NCBI GenBank assembly: GCA_965197575.1
Contig: OZ240214.1
Coordinates: 4,030,001 to 4,094,000 of the forward strand
DNA: 64,000 nt
Direction: 5' to 3'
DNA from: VXOI01 sp965197575
GTDB taxonomy: Bacteria; Chloroflexota; Dehalococcoidia; Lucifugimonadales; UBA3495
Part shown: one piece after another, positions 17,482 through 26,233 of the stretch
Position numbering within the stretch: position 1 is the first letter of the stretch
Layout: every line of letters starts with the position of its first letter
Position numbers and translations under genes: made by a program
Notes under the pieces: model-generated
Databases searched by the model: none
The model's input: the letters and a program-made list of their open reading frames with translations, nothing else
What the model was told of the DNA's origin: nothing

Positions 17482-18534
17482 ATGATGGAATTCAAGACCG
17501 GAGACATATTCAAGACAGACGCCGAAGCTCTGGTCAACAGCGTCAACTGTGTTGGCGTCATGGGACGCGGGATTGCGTTGCAGTTCAAGAATCTGTACCC
17601 GGCCAACTTCAAAGCCTATGTAGCTGCTTGCAAACGTGAAGAGGTTCAGCCCGGCCGGATGTTTGTCTACGAGACCGGTCAACTAACTAATCCGCGATAC
17701 ATCATTAACTTCCCGACCAAACGTCACTGGCGTGGCAAAAGCCGTATTGAAGACATCGAATCCGGCATGAAGGCACTGGTTAAGGAAATTAAAGGACGAG
17801 ACATCCGGTCAATCGCTATTCCTCCCTTGGGTAGCGACTTGGGTGGATTGCAGTGGCGCGATGTTCGCCCACGTATCGAAGCGGCGTTAAGGGAGCTTGA
17901 CGACGTACAAGTGGTTGTATTCGAGCCGGGCAGCGCCCCTGTTGATGGACGCCCCAACCGCTCAAGTGATGTGCCCGAGATGACTGCAGGAAGGGCGGCG
18001 CTGGTCGGGTTAATGCACCGTTACCTTGGCGGGCTGCTTGACCCGTTTGTGAGCCTGCTGGAAGTCCACAAGCTGATGTATTTCCTGCAAGTAGCTGGAC
18101 AACCGCTGCAACTGAAATACGCGAAGGCGCAGTATGGCCCTTATGCCGAGAATCTAAGGCACGTCATGCGGCAGGTGGAAGGCCATCTCATCTCAGGCTA
18201 CGCCGATGGCGGCGATGCGCCGGGCAAGCCGCTGGAACTGGTTCCCGGAGCCGTTGAGGATGCTTTCAAGTTTTTGCAAAATAGCCCCGATACTCTGGAG
18301 CGCTTCAACCGGGTCACTAATCTCGTCGGGGGCTTTGAATCCCCATTCGGACTTGAACTGCTGGCAACAGTGCATTGGGTAGCAACCGAAAATCCAAAGT
18401 CCAGTCTGGAAGAGATTATTGCCCGCACCTACCAGTGGAACGAACGCAAGGGGCAGTTTTCCGAACGGCAGATTGGCATAGCCTACCGTACGCTTGAAGA
18501 GCAAGGCTGGCTGGAAGAGGTTGCCGTATCCTAA
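17482..18534 (+). CDS. darG: DarG macrodomain antitoxin
   Basis: Antitoxin of DarT, 350 aa. Residues 1-155 form the macrodomain that removes ADP-ribose from DNA: TGDIFKTDAEALVNSVN, GVMGRGIALQF and IPPLGSDLGGLQW line the ADP-ribose pocket. Residues about 170-350 form the C-terminal domain that binds and masks DarT (LLEVHKLMYFLQVAGQPL, KAQYGPYAENL). GAGGAGGG precedes ATG 17482. The longer upstream frame overlaps darT and is not needed. The pair should form one operon. Confidence 0.93.
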   Translation: MMEFKTGDIFKTDAEALVNSVNCVGVMGRGIALQFKNLYPANFKAYVAACKREEVQPGRMFVYETGQLTNPRYIINFPTKRHWRGKSRIEDIESGMKALVKEIKGRDIRSIAIPPLGSDLGGLQWRDVRPRIEAALRELDDVQVVVFEPGSAPVDGRPNRSSDVPEMTAGRAALVGLMHRYLGGLLDPFVSLLEVHKLMYFLQVAGQPLQLKYAKAQYGPYAENLRHVMRQVEGHLISGYADGGDAPGKPLELVPGAVEDAFKFLQNSPDTLERFNRVTNLVGGFESPFGLELLATVHWVATENPKSSLEEIIARTYQWNERKGQFSERQIGIAYRTLEEQGWLEEVAVS

Positions 18535-18633
18535 ATGCGACCGGAAGGTGGCCGCTCATTTCGCGCGATGTCCGTGCCCGTTGGTTCCATGTGCTAGAAT
18601 GCCGGTGAAAGTCCCACCAACGAGGAATGACGA

Positions 18634-19704
18634 ATGAAATTCGGCCTTATGTACGAGATTCAGATCCCGGAGCCCCATTACCCCGGTATTGAACAGGAAC
18701 GCTATAAGCAGGTGCTGGCCCAGGTGGACCTGGCCGACGAGGTCGGCTTCGACTACTTCTGGACCGTCGAGCACCACTTCCTGCGCGAGTTCTCCCACTG
18801 CTCCGCACCCGAGGTCCTTTATGGCGCCATTTCCCAGCGCACCAAGCGCATCCGCATCGGCCACGCCGTGGCCCTGTTGCCCTCGCAGTACAACCACCCG
18901 GTGCGCGTCGCCGAGCGGGCGGCCGTTCTCGACATCCTCAGCGACGGCCGCATGGACTTGGGCACGGGCCGCTCCACCACTCTCATCGAGATGGACGGCT
19001 TCGAGGTTGACCCGGAGCAGACCAAGGCGCAGTGGCGGGAAGCCATCGGCATGATTCCCAAGATGTGGACCGAGGACCCCTTCTCTCACCAGGGCGAGTT
19101 CTTCAATATACCGGAGCGGTCGGTCATCCCCAAGCCGGTGCAGCAGCCGCACCCGCCGATGTGGGTGGCTTGCAGCCAGCCCGACTCCTTCCGCCAGGCC
19201 GGCGAGCAGGGCCTCGGCGTGCTGTGCTTCAACCTGGGCGGCTATGCTCAGATGGAAGAGCGCGTCGCTGCCTACCGCGAGGCCGTCCAGCACGCCGAAC
19301 CCGTCGGCGCATTCGTGAACGACCAGGTGGCGGCCCTGTGCATCGTCCACTGTGAGGAGGACGGCGAAGAGGCGCGGCGCGTGGGTGGCCCCGAAGGAGC
19401 CTGGTTCGTGCAACAGGCCGAGAACCTGTACGCGCCGTGGGCCGGCCGTGAGGTGCCCGACTCCTACAAGTTCGCGGTCGATGCTGTCCAGACCGAGCGG
19501 GCCGACAAGACCGCCGAAGACCATCTGGCGTCGGGCGCTTTCGCCATGGGCACACCTGACGAAGTAATTCAGGTGATGAAGAAATACCAGGAGGCCGGCG
19601 TCGATCAAGTCCTGTGCTTCGTGCAGCCCGGACGCTTGGAGCACACCCGGATCATGGAGTCCATCAAACTGATGGGAAGGCACGTGATCCCCTACTTCAA
19701 GTAG
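18634..19704 (+). CDS. LLM-class flavin-dependent oxidoreductase (paralogue 3)
   Basis: Luciferase-like enzyme, 356 aa, beginning MKFGLMYEIQIPEPHYPG. FDYFWTVEHHFLREFSHCSAPEV (residues 32-54) and GRMDLGTGRSTTLIEMDGFE are well conserved in a subgroup often seen in Chloroflexota and actinobacteria. GAGGA lies upstream of ATG 18634. It is followed by a hairpin terminator, so it is probably monocistronic. Confidence 0.9.
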   Translation: MKFGLMYEIQIPEPHYPGIEQERYKQVLAQVDLADEVGFDYFWTVEHHFLREFSHCSAPEVLYGAISQRTKRIRIGHAVALLPSQYNHPVRVAERAAVLDILSDGRMDLGTGRSTTLIEMDGFEVDPEQTKAQWREAIGMIPKMWTEDPFSHQGEFFNIPERSVIPKPVQQPHPPMWVACSQPDSFRQAGEQGLGVLCFNLGGYAQMEERVAAYREAVQHAEPVGAFVNDQVAALCIVHCEEDGEEARRVGGPEGAWFVQQAENLYAPWAGREVPDSYKFAVDAVQTERADKTAEDHLASGAFAMGTPDEVIQVMKKYQEAGVDQVLCFVQPGRLEHTRIMESIKLMGRHVIPYFK

Positions 19705-19740
19705 TGCTCCAACCAGCGATGGGTCCCAGCGGTAGACAAG

Positions 19741-19774
19741 AAGAGCACCCTCGGTTCGAGGGGGCTCTATTCTT
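19741..19774 (+). terminator. Hairpin terminator after LLM paralogue 3
   Basis: Stem agagcaccctc / gagggggctct with loop ggttc, extended by aagaa/ttctt, 37 bases after the stop. Confidence 0.65.
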
Positions 19775-19804
19775 GCACTGGCGGGACCAGAATCGAAGTC
19801 GCCG

Positions 19805-19948
19805 CTAGTCTGACGACGGCAGCTTACGCGGCTCCTGTAGCTCCATGATAGTTTCGCAACAGGCGATTTCGCCCTCACCCCCCTTGGTGCAAAGCACGCT
19901 GCTGCCGCAGTTGGGGCAGGTGTACCTCTTGCCTAGCTGGTTGGCCAT
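19805..19948 (-). CDS. Tiny zinc/iron-ribbon protein, desulforedoxin-like (47 aa)
   Basis: Forty-seven-residue protein starting MANQLGKRYTCPNCGSSV, with CPNC at residues 11-14, a lone Cys at 20, and a CC pair at 30-31, then a polar tail. The CxxC...CC pattern is that of desulforedoxin or the N-terminal domain of desulfoferrodoxin, which bind one iron with four cysteines. ATG 19948 overlaps the stop of the paralogous gene just upstream (TAATG), showing translational coupling. Too short to be found by most gene callers. Confidence 0.7.
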   Translation of the reverse strand: MANQLGKRYTCPNCGSSVLCTKGGEGEIACCETIMELQEPRKLPSSD

Positions 19949-20064
19949 TACTTCAACTCCATTGGCGCGCCGCAACAGAATACACTGCCGTCGCCGCCTT
20001 TGGTGACGATAAACTCGGACTTACACTGTGGGCACACATAGCGCTTACCGGTCTGATTTGGCAC
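19948..20064 (-). CDS. Tiny desulforedoxin-like protein (38 aa)
   Basis: Thirty-eight-residue protein from GTG 20064, reading MPNQTGKRYVCPQCKSEF then VTKGGDGSVFCCGAPMELK. CPQC (11-14) and CCGAPM (30-35) match the Fe(Cys)4 site and the trailing GxPM of desulforedoxin. GGGAG lies about seven bases before the start. Its stop overlaps the start of a second copy. Known relatives carry electrons in superoxide or oxygen defence. Here the role is inferred only from fold. Confidence 0.75.
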   Translation of the reverse strand: MPNQTGKRYVCPQCKSEFIVTKGGDGSVFCCGAPMELK

Positions 20065-20159
20065 CGTTTCGCTCCCTAGCGGTCAATTTGGAGTCTAAAT
20101 GAGACTGAGCATAATTATAGACAAGCGGTTTTGGGGTTTCAACTTTGGGCGGCGGCGAA

Positions 20160-20579
20160 TCACTCCGGCTTGAACCTGACCAGGAAGGTGGCCTCGCCCA
20201 AGGGGGTGCCGTCGAAGAGTATGGCGGCGGAGTGGGTGCCGGGAGCTTGCACCGGGATTCTGAAAGTCTTGATCCAGCGCTGGAACAGTATGCCTTCGTC
20301 CCACTGCACCCGCTGGGCCGGGGGCGTTTCCAAGGGAATGCCCGGAGTTTTCAGAGCGACGAACAACATGTGCTCGCCGGGAGCCACCCCGCCGATGCAG
20401 AGGGCCAGGTTGACGTCGACCTCGGCCAGCACCAGGTTCTCGGACGCCTGGCCGGGCGATGGCTCGGGAAGGTCCACCAGGTCGATGATTCCGTTCAGGT
20501 CGAGCTCGCCATCGGCCTCATGGGTGCTACGACAGAACAGCGCGTATTTCAGATAGGGATCATCGATGGGCGTTGCCAA
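20160..20579 (-). CDS. Hypothetical protein, DUF6941-like
   Basis: Protein of 139 aa. The pattern KYALFCRSTHEADGELDLNG followed by alternating beta strands and a PxG-rich turn resembles DUF6941, a small family of unknown role. The start is TTG 20579, chosen because TGGAGG stands six bases before it. An upstream ATG at 20663 would add 28 non-family residues. No catalytic motif is visible. Confidence 0.6.
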   Translation of the reverse strand: MATPIDDPYLKYALFCRSTHEADGELDLNGIIDLVDLPEPSPGQASENLVLAEVDVNLALCIGGVAPGEHMLFVALKTPGIPLETPPAQRVQWDEGILFQRWIKTFRIPVQAPGTHSAAILFDGTPLGEATFLVRFKPE

Positions 20580-20820
20580 GTACCGCCTCCAACCCACGCG
20601 CGTACCGACGTGGACAGCCAATTCTAACACGCCGCGCCCGTTGACCCCTTGCTTTGTTGGCATAATCGGGTCCGGCCGCTCTCTATTTACCCACTAGGCA
20701 GCCACCGATCCGTAAGAACCGCTCAAGATGCCGCTGGGCGGAGCGAAGGTTCTCGCCAGGATTGCCATCCGCGCCGGACACTGCCAAACTATCGGCATCC
20801 GAATGATGCAGGGGCAAATT

Positions 20821-21447
20821 ATGGCGCTGAGCAGAGAGCAGTTTGAAGCGGGCATGTCCACCCAGCAGTACATCGACCAGATCAAGGTGAACAAGGAGCC
20901 ATTCCTCGAAATCTACAAGAACGTCGAAGTTCCCGCCGATACCGCCGACGTGTTCGATGGGGTCGGCCAACCGCTGAACCTGGCGATTATCACTGCCGAC
21001 TGGTGCGGCGACGCGGTGAGCACTACGCCGACGATACTCCGGCTGGCCGAGAGCAACCCCAACATCGACTTCCGGGTCTTCAACCGGGACGACGACGTGC
21101 CCTTAGCCGACACCTTCTTGCCGGAGCACCGGGCGGGCACCGTCCCGATTTTCGTGGTGTTCGACAGCGAGATGAACGAGGTGGCCCGGTTCATCGAGAC
21201 CGCCAGCGGCCTTGTGCCCCAGATCGACGCGATGGACGAAGCGGCCAGCCGCGAGGCCGAGGGCAAAGACGAGGCGGAAGCCCGGCGGATTACGCGCGGC
21301 AGGCGCACCGCCCACCGCGTTTCCCACGCCAAGGAGTGGGGCGAGGTTATCCTGCGGGAGTTCGGCCAAGTGGTGACCGACGGCCTGAACCTGCCCCAAG
21401 CTGAACGCCCGGCCGTCGGCGGCACCAAGTGGCCCCCGGAAGACTAG
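20821..21447 (+). CDS. Thioredoxin-fold protein with single-cysteine WCGD site
   Basis: Thioredoxin-like protein of 208 aa. NLAIITADWCGDAVSTTPT (about residues 52-70) is the active-site strand and helix. GTVPIFVVFD supplies the cis-Pro. The usual WCxxC is WCGDA, lacking the resolving Cys, so it cannot act as a normal dithiol oxidoreductase. Monothiol or chaperone-like roles are possible. AGGGG before ATG 20821 sets the start. The C-terminal 60 residues are charged and helical. Confidence 0.82.
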   Translation: MALSREQFEAGMSTQQYIDQIKVNKEPFLEIYKNVEVPADTADVFDGVGQPLNLAIITADWCGDAVSTTPTILRLAESNPNIDFRVFNRDDDVPLADTFLPEHRAGTVPIFVVFDSEMNEVARFIETASGLVPQIDAMDEAASREAEGKDEAEARRITRGRRTAHRVSHAKEWGEVILREFGQVVTDGLNLPQAERPAVGGTKWPPED

Positions 21448-21465
21448 CGGCCTGCGGCCCGGCGC

Positions 21466-22005
21466 CTATGGATCGTCGTCGCGCCACTCAAAGTTCAGGG
21501 TGGCGTAGCGCACGAACACCCCGCCGCCGGGGGCGCCCAAGGGGCCGTTGGCGGCCAGAATTGCGATGGTGTGCTGCTCTCCCGGCTGTGGACTGTCGGA
21601 GACCAGCACCCGTTGCGGACGGTTAAAACCCTCTATGGTGCCCCGCTCACGGTTACATTCCCCGTCGATCCAAATCTCGCCGTAATCGTCGACGCAGGTC
21701 TCGAACTGTACGCGCGTCCGCGACACGGCCCGGCCGCCCACCGTTTCGGGGAAGGTGAAATTCAACCGGTACCATACCCAGGAAAAGCCGGTGACGTATT
21801 CATCGAATTTGGCCCAGGCAACCAGGTCCTCACATACAGCCCACGATGAATCGTCGTAGTCGGGAAGCCGGGCCGGGCTGCCGGGCGAGCGCTCTTCCAA
21901 CCCGTGGTTGGGAGAGCCGGGAATGTACCCCTCGGCGTACTTCCACTGGCTCTGTACCTGGGCCTGACCCTCGCTGCTATTGAGGTCGATTGAGAATCGC
22001 GGCAT
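21466..22005 (-). CDS. Galactose-binding-like beta-sandwich protein
   Basis: Protein of 179 aa without signal peptide. YDDSSWAVCEDL, WYRLNFTFPE, FETCVDDYGEIWIDG and PGEQHTIAILAANG follow the pattern of the sugar-binding beta-sandwich found at the N-terminus of GH2-type glycosidases, but no catalytic domain follows. It may bind carbohydrate, or be a stand-alone family seen near SMP-30/gluconolactonase proteins. Function not assigned. Confidence 0.6.
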   Translation of the reverse strand: MPRFSIDLNSSEGQAQVQSQWKYAEGYIPGSPNHGLEERSPGSPARLPDYDDSSWAVCEDLVAWAKFDEYVTGFSWVWYRLNFTFPETVGGRAVSRTRVQFETCVDDYGEIWIDGECNRERGTIEGFNRPQRVLVSDSPQPGEQHTIAILAANGPLGAPGGGVFVRYATLNFEWRDDDP

Positions 22006-22049
22006 ATCGCCTCCTGAGGTCTCTTTCCTTCCGGGTGGTGGATGATGCG

Positions 22050-22697
22050 CTAAATGCCAACTATCTTGATGGTGGAGTGGGCCTTGTAGATCCGGTTGAT
22101 GTTCACCAGCATCGGGGTGATTTGCTCCACGTACTTGGCGTTGGCCAAGCCCCCGCCGTCCACCCCTCGAAGGTGGTTGATCTTGTCGGCCAACCCCATG
22201 ACCAGCCGCTTGGCATCGGCGTGGTCGGAGCAGACGACCACGTCGCCTTCCATGTGGCGTCCGGTTTCCTGCAACTCCTCGGCGCTGACGTTCTGGAAAG
22301 CGGCGACGACCTGCGAATCAGGCAGCAGTTCCTGGGCCTCCTGCGCTGCCGACCCGGCTTCGACCTCGACGGCTCGCGCCCCTTTGCCGCGCTCGAACAT
22401 CATAGGGGCGATGACGTTGACCACCACCTTGCCGGCCAACGCGCCGCCGAGTTGCTCCAGGGTGGCCCGCTGTCCTTCGTATGGGAAGGCCAGGAACACG
22501 ACGTGGCCGCTGGCCGCCGCTCCGGCGTTGTCGGCGCCCTGGATCTGCGCTCCTGGAGTCAGGGCCGCCAACTCCTCGGCCGCCGCCGCGCCCCGGGCCG
22601 CGTCGCGCGAGCCGATGGTCACCGGCTCCCCGGCCATCGCCAGCCGCAAAGCCAGCCCCTTCCCCTCCGGCCCGGTCCCGCCAAGAATCGCAAGCAT
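22050..22697 (-). CDS. npdG: NADPH-dependent F420 reductase
   Basis: Rossmann-fold enzyme, 215 aa, that transfers hydride between NADPH and coenzyme F420. MLAILGGTGPEGKGLALRLA (start) and PVTIGSRDAARG (NADPH 2'-phosphate site) are typical, with FLAFPYEGQ and the C-terminal GLANAKYVEQITPMLVN. GGAGGGGCG directly precedes ATG 22697. It gives this genome a source of F420H2, which the LLM enzymes of the window may use. Confidence 0.88.
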   Translation of the reverse strand: MLAILGGTGPEGKGLALRLAMAGEPVTIGSRDAARGAAAAEELAALTPGAQIQGADNAGAAASGHVVFLAFPYEGQRATLEQLGGALAGKVVVNVIAPMMFERGKGARAVEVEAGSAAQEAQELLPDSQVVAAFQNVSAEELQETGRHMEGDVVVCSDHADAKRLVMGLADKINHLRGVDGGGLANAKYVEQITPMLVNINRIYKAHSTIKIVGI

Positions 22698-22874
22698 CGC
22701 CCCTCCTGATACGCCAGCCAAGACTCGGTTCCCGCTATACTATACGGTCTGTGGCGACAGGTTGGAAGAGCCGGTCTGATAGCAGCTTGGATCGTTGTAA
22801 CATGCCAGTTTTCGCAAGCGATACAGGGGCTGTTATACTGACCAAGAAATTGATGTGGAGATTCATTACTCGAT

Positions 22875-23933
22875 ATGCTGGAACAGCATACGATTGCAAA
22901 TCTTCTGGATTGGATGGACAACAAGAGGCTGGTGGTCAATCGGGAATACCAGCGCTCCAGCAGAGTATGGCCGACACCGGCCAGAGCATACTTAATCGAC
23001 ACTATCCTTCGCGGATACCCAGTCCCTAAGATTTACCTGCGAACCAAAATCAACTCGGCGACGCGGCAGAGCTATTGGGAGGTGGTCGACGGCCAACAGC
23101 GGTTGGAGGGTATCAGGGCCTACGCGAATGATGAATTCCCTTTGGGCAATAAGCTGGAAATGTACCAGGAATTTGCTGGGCTAAAATATTCGGCCCTGGA
23201 TGAAGATTCGAAGCAAGGGTTCCTCCAATATCCAGTGGCTGTCGAACAGCTTATGAACGTACCGGACTCGGTGGTGTTCGACGTTTTTCGGAGACTGAAC
23301 ACCTACAACTACAACCTGTCACAGCAGGAGTTGAGGCACGGGAAGTATCACGGTGCGTTCCGAAGCGCGGTTAGCGAAGTTTCACAGCGATTGGATTACC
23401 TATGGAGCAACTACCCGGTGCTTGGCAAGCGGGCCAGAATCAGAATGGCCGACGATGAACTCGTGGCACAAATGTTTGGAGTTATCCTGGAAGGAGTTAC
23501 AGACGGCGGTCAGCGCCAGATTGAAAAGTTATACCGGAATTACGACGCTCGACTGGCCTCGAACATCGCAAAGACCGTCGATAGTGTGGCCTGGTATATC
23601 CTGGAGAACCTAGCTGTCGTTCTGGAAACTGAGTTGGCCCGTGCCCCCCATTTCCTGATGCTATTTGCCGCCGTTGCCCATGCACGTCACGGGATTCCAT
23701 CTGGCGATATCGGGGAAGATATGCCCGTGCGGGACTCCAGCAGCCTCAGCGACATCTTCTCAGCTTTATCCAACCTGAGCATGTTAGCCGATGTCCTGGA
23801 GCTGGATTCTGCGGAAGTACCGGACCGTTTAGGGGAGTTCAGGGCGGCATCGTCCGGTTCCACCCAGCGTATTAGGAGTCGTAGAATCCGGTTTCCAATG
23901 CTCTACAGGGCTTTATCTCCCACTGCCATCTGA
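22875..23933 (+). CDS. DUF262 domain protein
   Basis: Protein of 352 aa with an N-terminal DUF262 domain (ParB/Srx-like fold): NREYQRSSRVWPTPARAYLIDTIL spans residues 22-45, and the invariant DGQQR is at 72-76. DUF262 occurs in GmrSD-type modification-dependent nucleases, where it binds nucleotides and may cut DNA. Here it lacks the usual fused DUF1524 HNH domain. The next gene starts three bases after the stop and encodes a HEPN-like protein, a known partner type. Composition is less GC-rich than flanking metabolic genes. Confidence 0.85.
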   Translation: MLEQHTIANLLDWMDNKRLVVNREYQRSSRVWPTPARAYLIDTILRGYPVPKIYLRTKINSATRQSYWEVVDGQQRLEGIRAYANDEFPLGNKLEMYQEFAGLKYSALDEDSKQGFLQYPVAVEQLMNVPDSVVFDVFRRLNTYNYNLSQQELRHGKYHGAFRSAVSEVSQRLDYLWSNYPVLGKRARIRMADDELVAQMFGVILEGVTDGGQRQIEKLYRNYDARLASNIAKTVDSVAWYILENLAVVLETELARAPHFLMLFAAVAHARHGIPSGDIGEDMPVRDSSSLSDIFSALSNLSMLADVLELDSAEVPDRLGEFRAASSGSTQRIRSRRIRFPMLYRALSPTAI

Positions 23934-23936
23934 ACC

Positions 23937-24542
23937 GTGCGCCGGATAGGGCTGTTCGACATTTATAGTCGGTTAGAGCGACGGTGCCGCCGGCTGGAGC
24001 AATGGGTGAATGTCTGGCCTTCTTATGGGAATCACCCGTCAGTGATTCAGGAATTGGTTTGCCCCACTCTTGTCGCCAATAGGCTGCAATACCTGTTTGG
24101 ACAGTTTTGTTGCGAGCTTGTGATCCGGTCGGCGATGGGAGGATGCATTACCAGGACAGGTTTGGAATTGACCAGACTTAATGAAGTCAAGAAAGTATCG
24201 GATATTTCCCAAGTCGCCGGGAAACCCTTAACTGGGCCGCGGGCAAGATGGGATGATCCAGCTTTCGCCATTGAGCTTTCGACGGTTTTGGGAGTAGCTA
24301 ATCAAGTTGAAATCGGTCGCGGATTGCAGTCCGCAGACCTTGGCGACCTCAAACTTCTGAGGAACTATGTTGTTCACCCGAATCGACATACCGGGCTGAG
24401 ATATATTAGCATGGTTCAACAGCATGGCTTGAGGCAAATTGACCCTGACCAGTTTCTTAGGCACCAAGCTCTCGGCGGCCCATCTATGTTCGAGACATGG
24501 GTCCAGAATCTCTTGGACTCTGCTTGGAACGCTGTGGAGTGA
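23937..24542 (+). CDS. HEPN-like putative RNase, partner of DUF262
   Basis: All-alpha protein of 201 aa starting at GTG 23937, three bases after the DUF262 stop. LKLLRNYVVHPNRH carries an Rx4H motif (Arg142, His147), the catalytic signature of HEPN ribonucleases. MAE_28990/MAE_18760-type HEPN proteins are known neighbours of DUF262. The pair therefore looks like a toxin-antitoxin or abortive-infection module. The HEPN call is by motif and context only. Confidence 0.6.
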   Translation: MRRIGLFDIYSRLERRCRRLEQWVNVWPSYGNHPSVIQELVCPTLVANRLQYLFGQFCCELVIRSAMGGCITRTGLELTRLNEVKKVSDISQVAGKPLTGPRARWDDPAFAIELSTVLGVANQVEIGRGLQSADLGDLKLLRNYVVHPNRHTGLRYISMVQQHGLRQIDPDQFLRHQALGGPSMFETWVQNLLDSAWNAVE

Positions 24543-24610
24543 CTGGCTCGGTTGTTTCGTTGTTAGTGAGGACGATTCCTTGATTCAATTCTCCAGGAGG
24601 TCCCTTGCCG

Positions 24611-25792
24611 ATGGTCGATCTTAGCCGCGCCGCCGCCATTGTCGGCGTGCATGAGCATGTGACCCGCTATGCGCCCGACAAGAGCGAGCTCCAAATCCAG
24701 GGCGAAAGCGTTATCAAGGCCATTGAAGACGCCGGTCTTTCCAAGAAGGATGTCGACGGGCTGTTTACCGCTTCGATGGCGATTCGCAACAGCGGCATGA
24801 ACCTGGCCGACTACCTGAACATGTATCCCAAGCACGTCGACAACACCACCGTCGGCGGCGGCTCCTTCGAGTTCCACTTGGCCCACGCCCTCAACGCGAT
24901 CTATGCTGGGCGCATCAACTGCGCGGTGATCACCTACAGCACGCTGGCCCGCTCCGGCGGCGTTTCCGTGGGCACCGGCGGCGTCGGGCGGTTTGGCCAT
25001 CCCCGGCTCGACCCCTCGCCGGACAGCTTCGAGGAGCTTTACGGGCTCACCACGGTCGGCCTCTACGCGATGATCGCCCAGCGCCACATGCACCAGTTCG
25101 GGACCACCCCGGAGCAGCTGGCCGAGGTCGCCGTGGCGGTCCGCCACCACGCCTCGATGAATCCCGACGCGCTTTTCCGCGACCCGATCACCGTCGAAGA
25201 CGTGGTGCGCTCGCGGGTCATATCCTCGCCCCTGCACCTGATGGACTGTTGCGTCATCACCGACGGCGGCGGCGCGGTGGTCGTGGCCTCGCCGGAAGTC
25301 GCGCGAAACTGCCGCCACACCCCGGTCTGGGTGCTGGGCACCGGCGAGGCCATCGCCCACCAGGGCGCGGGCAAGCGTGACCTGATCTACATCGCCGCCA
25401 AGCAGAGCCACGAGCCGGCCTTCGCCGGGGCCGGCGTGACCCATCAGGACATTGACATGGCGATGATCTACGACTCCTTCACCATCACGGTGCTGGAAAC
25501 CCTGGAAGACCTGGGCTTTTGCGAAAAGGGAGAGGGCGGGGAGTTCGTCAGCGGCGGCCGACTGAAGATCGGCGGTGAGCTGCCCATCAACACCGATGGC
25601 GGCGGGTTGTCGTCCAACCATCCGGGGATGCGGGGCATTTTCTTGTTGATGGAAGCGACCCGGCAACTGCGCCACCAGTTCGAGGGCACGCCGCGCCAGG
25701 TGCCCGACTGCAAGATTGCCCTGTGCCACGGCACCGGCGGCGCTCTGGGCTCCCGGCACAGCGGCGGCACCGTCATCCTGGGGAGGGACTAG
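24611..25792 (+). CDS. Thiolase-like protein (lipid-transfer / acetyl-CoA acetyltransferase family)
   Basis: Thiolase-superfamily protein, 393 aa from ATG 24611 (TTG 24605, closer to the AGGAGG at 24595-24600, is possible). Segments GGGSFEFHLAHALNAIYAG, DCCVITDGGGAVVVASPEVA and INTDGGGLSSNHPGMRG follow the SCP-x/lipid-transfer subgroup, which often lacks the classic active Cys. It overlaps functionally with the DUF35 protein four bases downstream. Such pairs act on steroid or long acyl-CoA substrates. Confidence 0.88.
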   Translation: MVDLSRAAAIVGVHEHVTRYAPDKSELQIQGESVIKAIEDAGLSKKDVDGLFTASMAIRNSGMNLADYLNMYPKHVDNTTVGGGSFEFHLAHALNAIYAGRINCAVITYSTLARSGGVSVGTGGVGRFGHPRLDPSPDSFEELYGLTTVGLYAMIAQRHMHQFGTTPEQLAEVAVAVRHHASMNPDALFRDPITVEDVVRSRVISSPLHLMDCCVITDGGGAVVVASPEVARNCRHTPVWVLGTGEAIAHQGAGKRDLIYIAAKQSHEPAFAGAGVTHQDIDMAMIYDSFTITVLETLEDLGFCEKGEGGEFVSGGRLKIGGELPINTDGGGLSSNHPGMRGIFLLMEATRQLRHQFEGTPRQVPDCKIALCHGTGGALGSRHSGGTVILGRD

Positions 25793-25795
25793 ATT

Positions 25796-26203
25796 ATGCC
25801 GGAATGGAACAAGCCTCTGCCGACCGTCGTTGGGGAGACCCGCCCCTACTGGGACTCGTGCCGCCGTGGGCAGCTGCTGGTGCAGCGTTGCGACGATTGC
25901 GAGGAGTACCAGTTCTATCCCAGGGGCATCTGCGCCAACTGCTGGTCGGAAAACATCAAGTGGGCGGTGTCCAGCGGCAAGGGCACGGTCTGGACCTACA
26001 CCGTCACCTACCAGAACCGCACCGCCGGCTTCGACCAAGGCCCCTACGTGCTGGCATTGGTGGAGCTTGAGGAAGGGGTCCGCATGTTCACCAACATCGT
26101 GGAATGCGAGCCCCGCGAGGTGAGCATCGGAATGCCGGTGGAAGTCACCTTCGAGCGGGCCACCGACCAGATAAGCGTCCCCTACTTCAAGCCCGCAACC
26201 TGA
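25796..26203 (+). CDS. Zn-ribbon OB-fold (DUF35) protein, thiolase partner
   Basis: Protein of 135 aa. The zinc ribbon has RCDDC and ICANC at about residues 30-50. The OB-fold follows (GTVWTYTVTYQNR, YVLALVELEEGVRMF). DUF35 proteins bind acyl-CoA and form a complex with thiolase-like enzymes, as in sterol side-chain breakdown or HMG-CoA formation. It begins four bases after the thiolase stop, so one operon is certain in layout. Confidence 0.9.
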   Translation: MPEWNKPLPTVVGETRPYWDSCRRGQLLVQRCDDCEEYQFYPRGICANCWSENIKWAVSSGKGTVWTYTVTYQNRTAGFDQGPYVLALVELEEGVRMFTNIVECEPREVSIGMPVEVTFERATDQISVPYFKPAT

Positions 26204-26233
26204 TCCGGTTGGCGGCAGGCAGGAGACGGCGAG

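Noticed and set aside
18556..19878. 440-codon open frame on the minus strand
   Set aside because: Antisense to LLM paralogue 3.
24563..26038. 491-codon open frame on the minus strand
   Set aside because: Antisense to the thiolase and DUF35 genes, which have clear motifs and ribosome sites.
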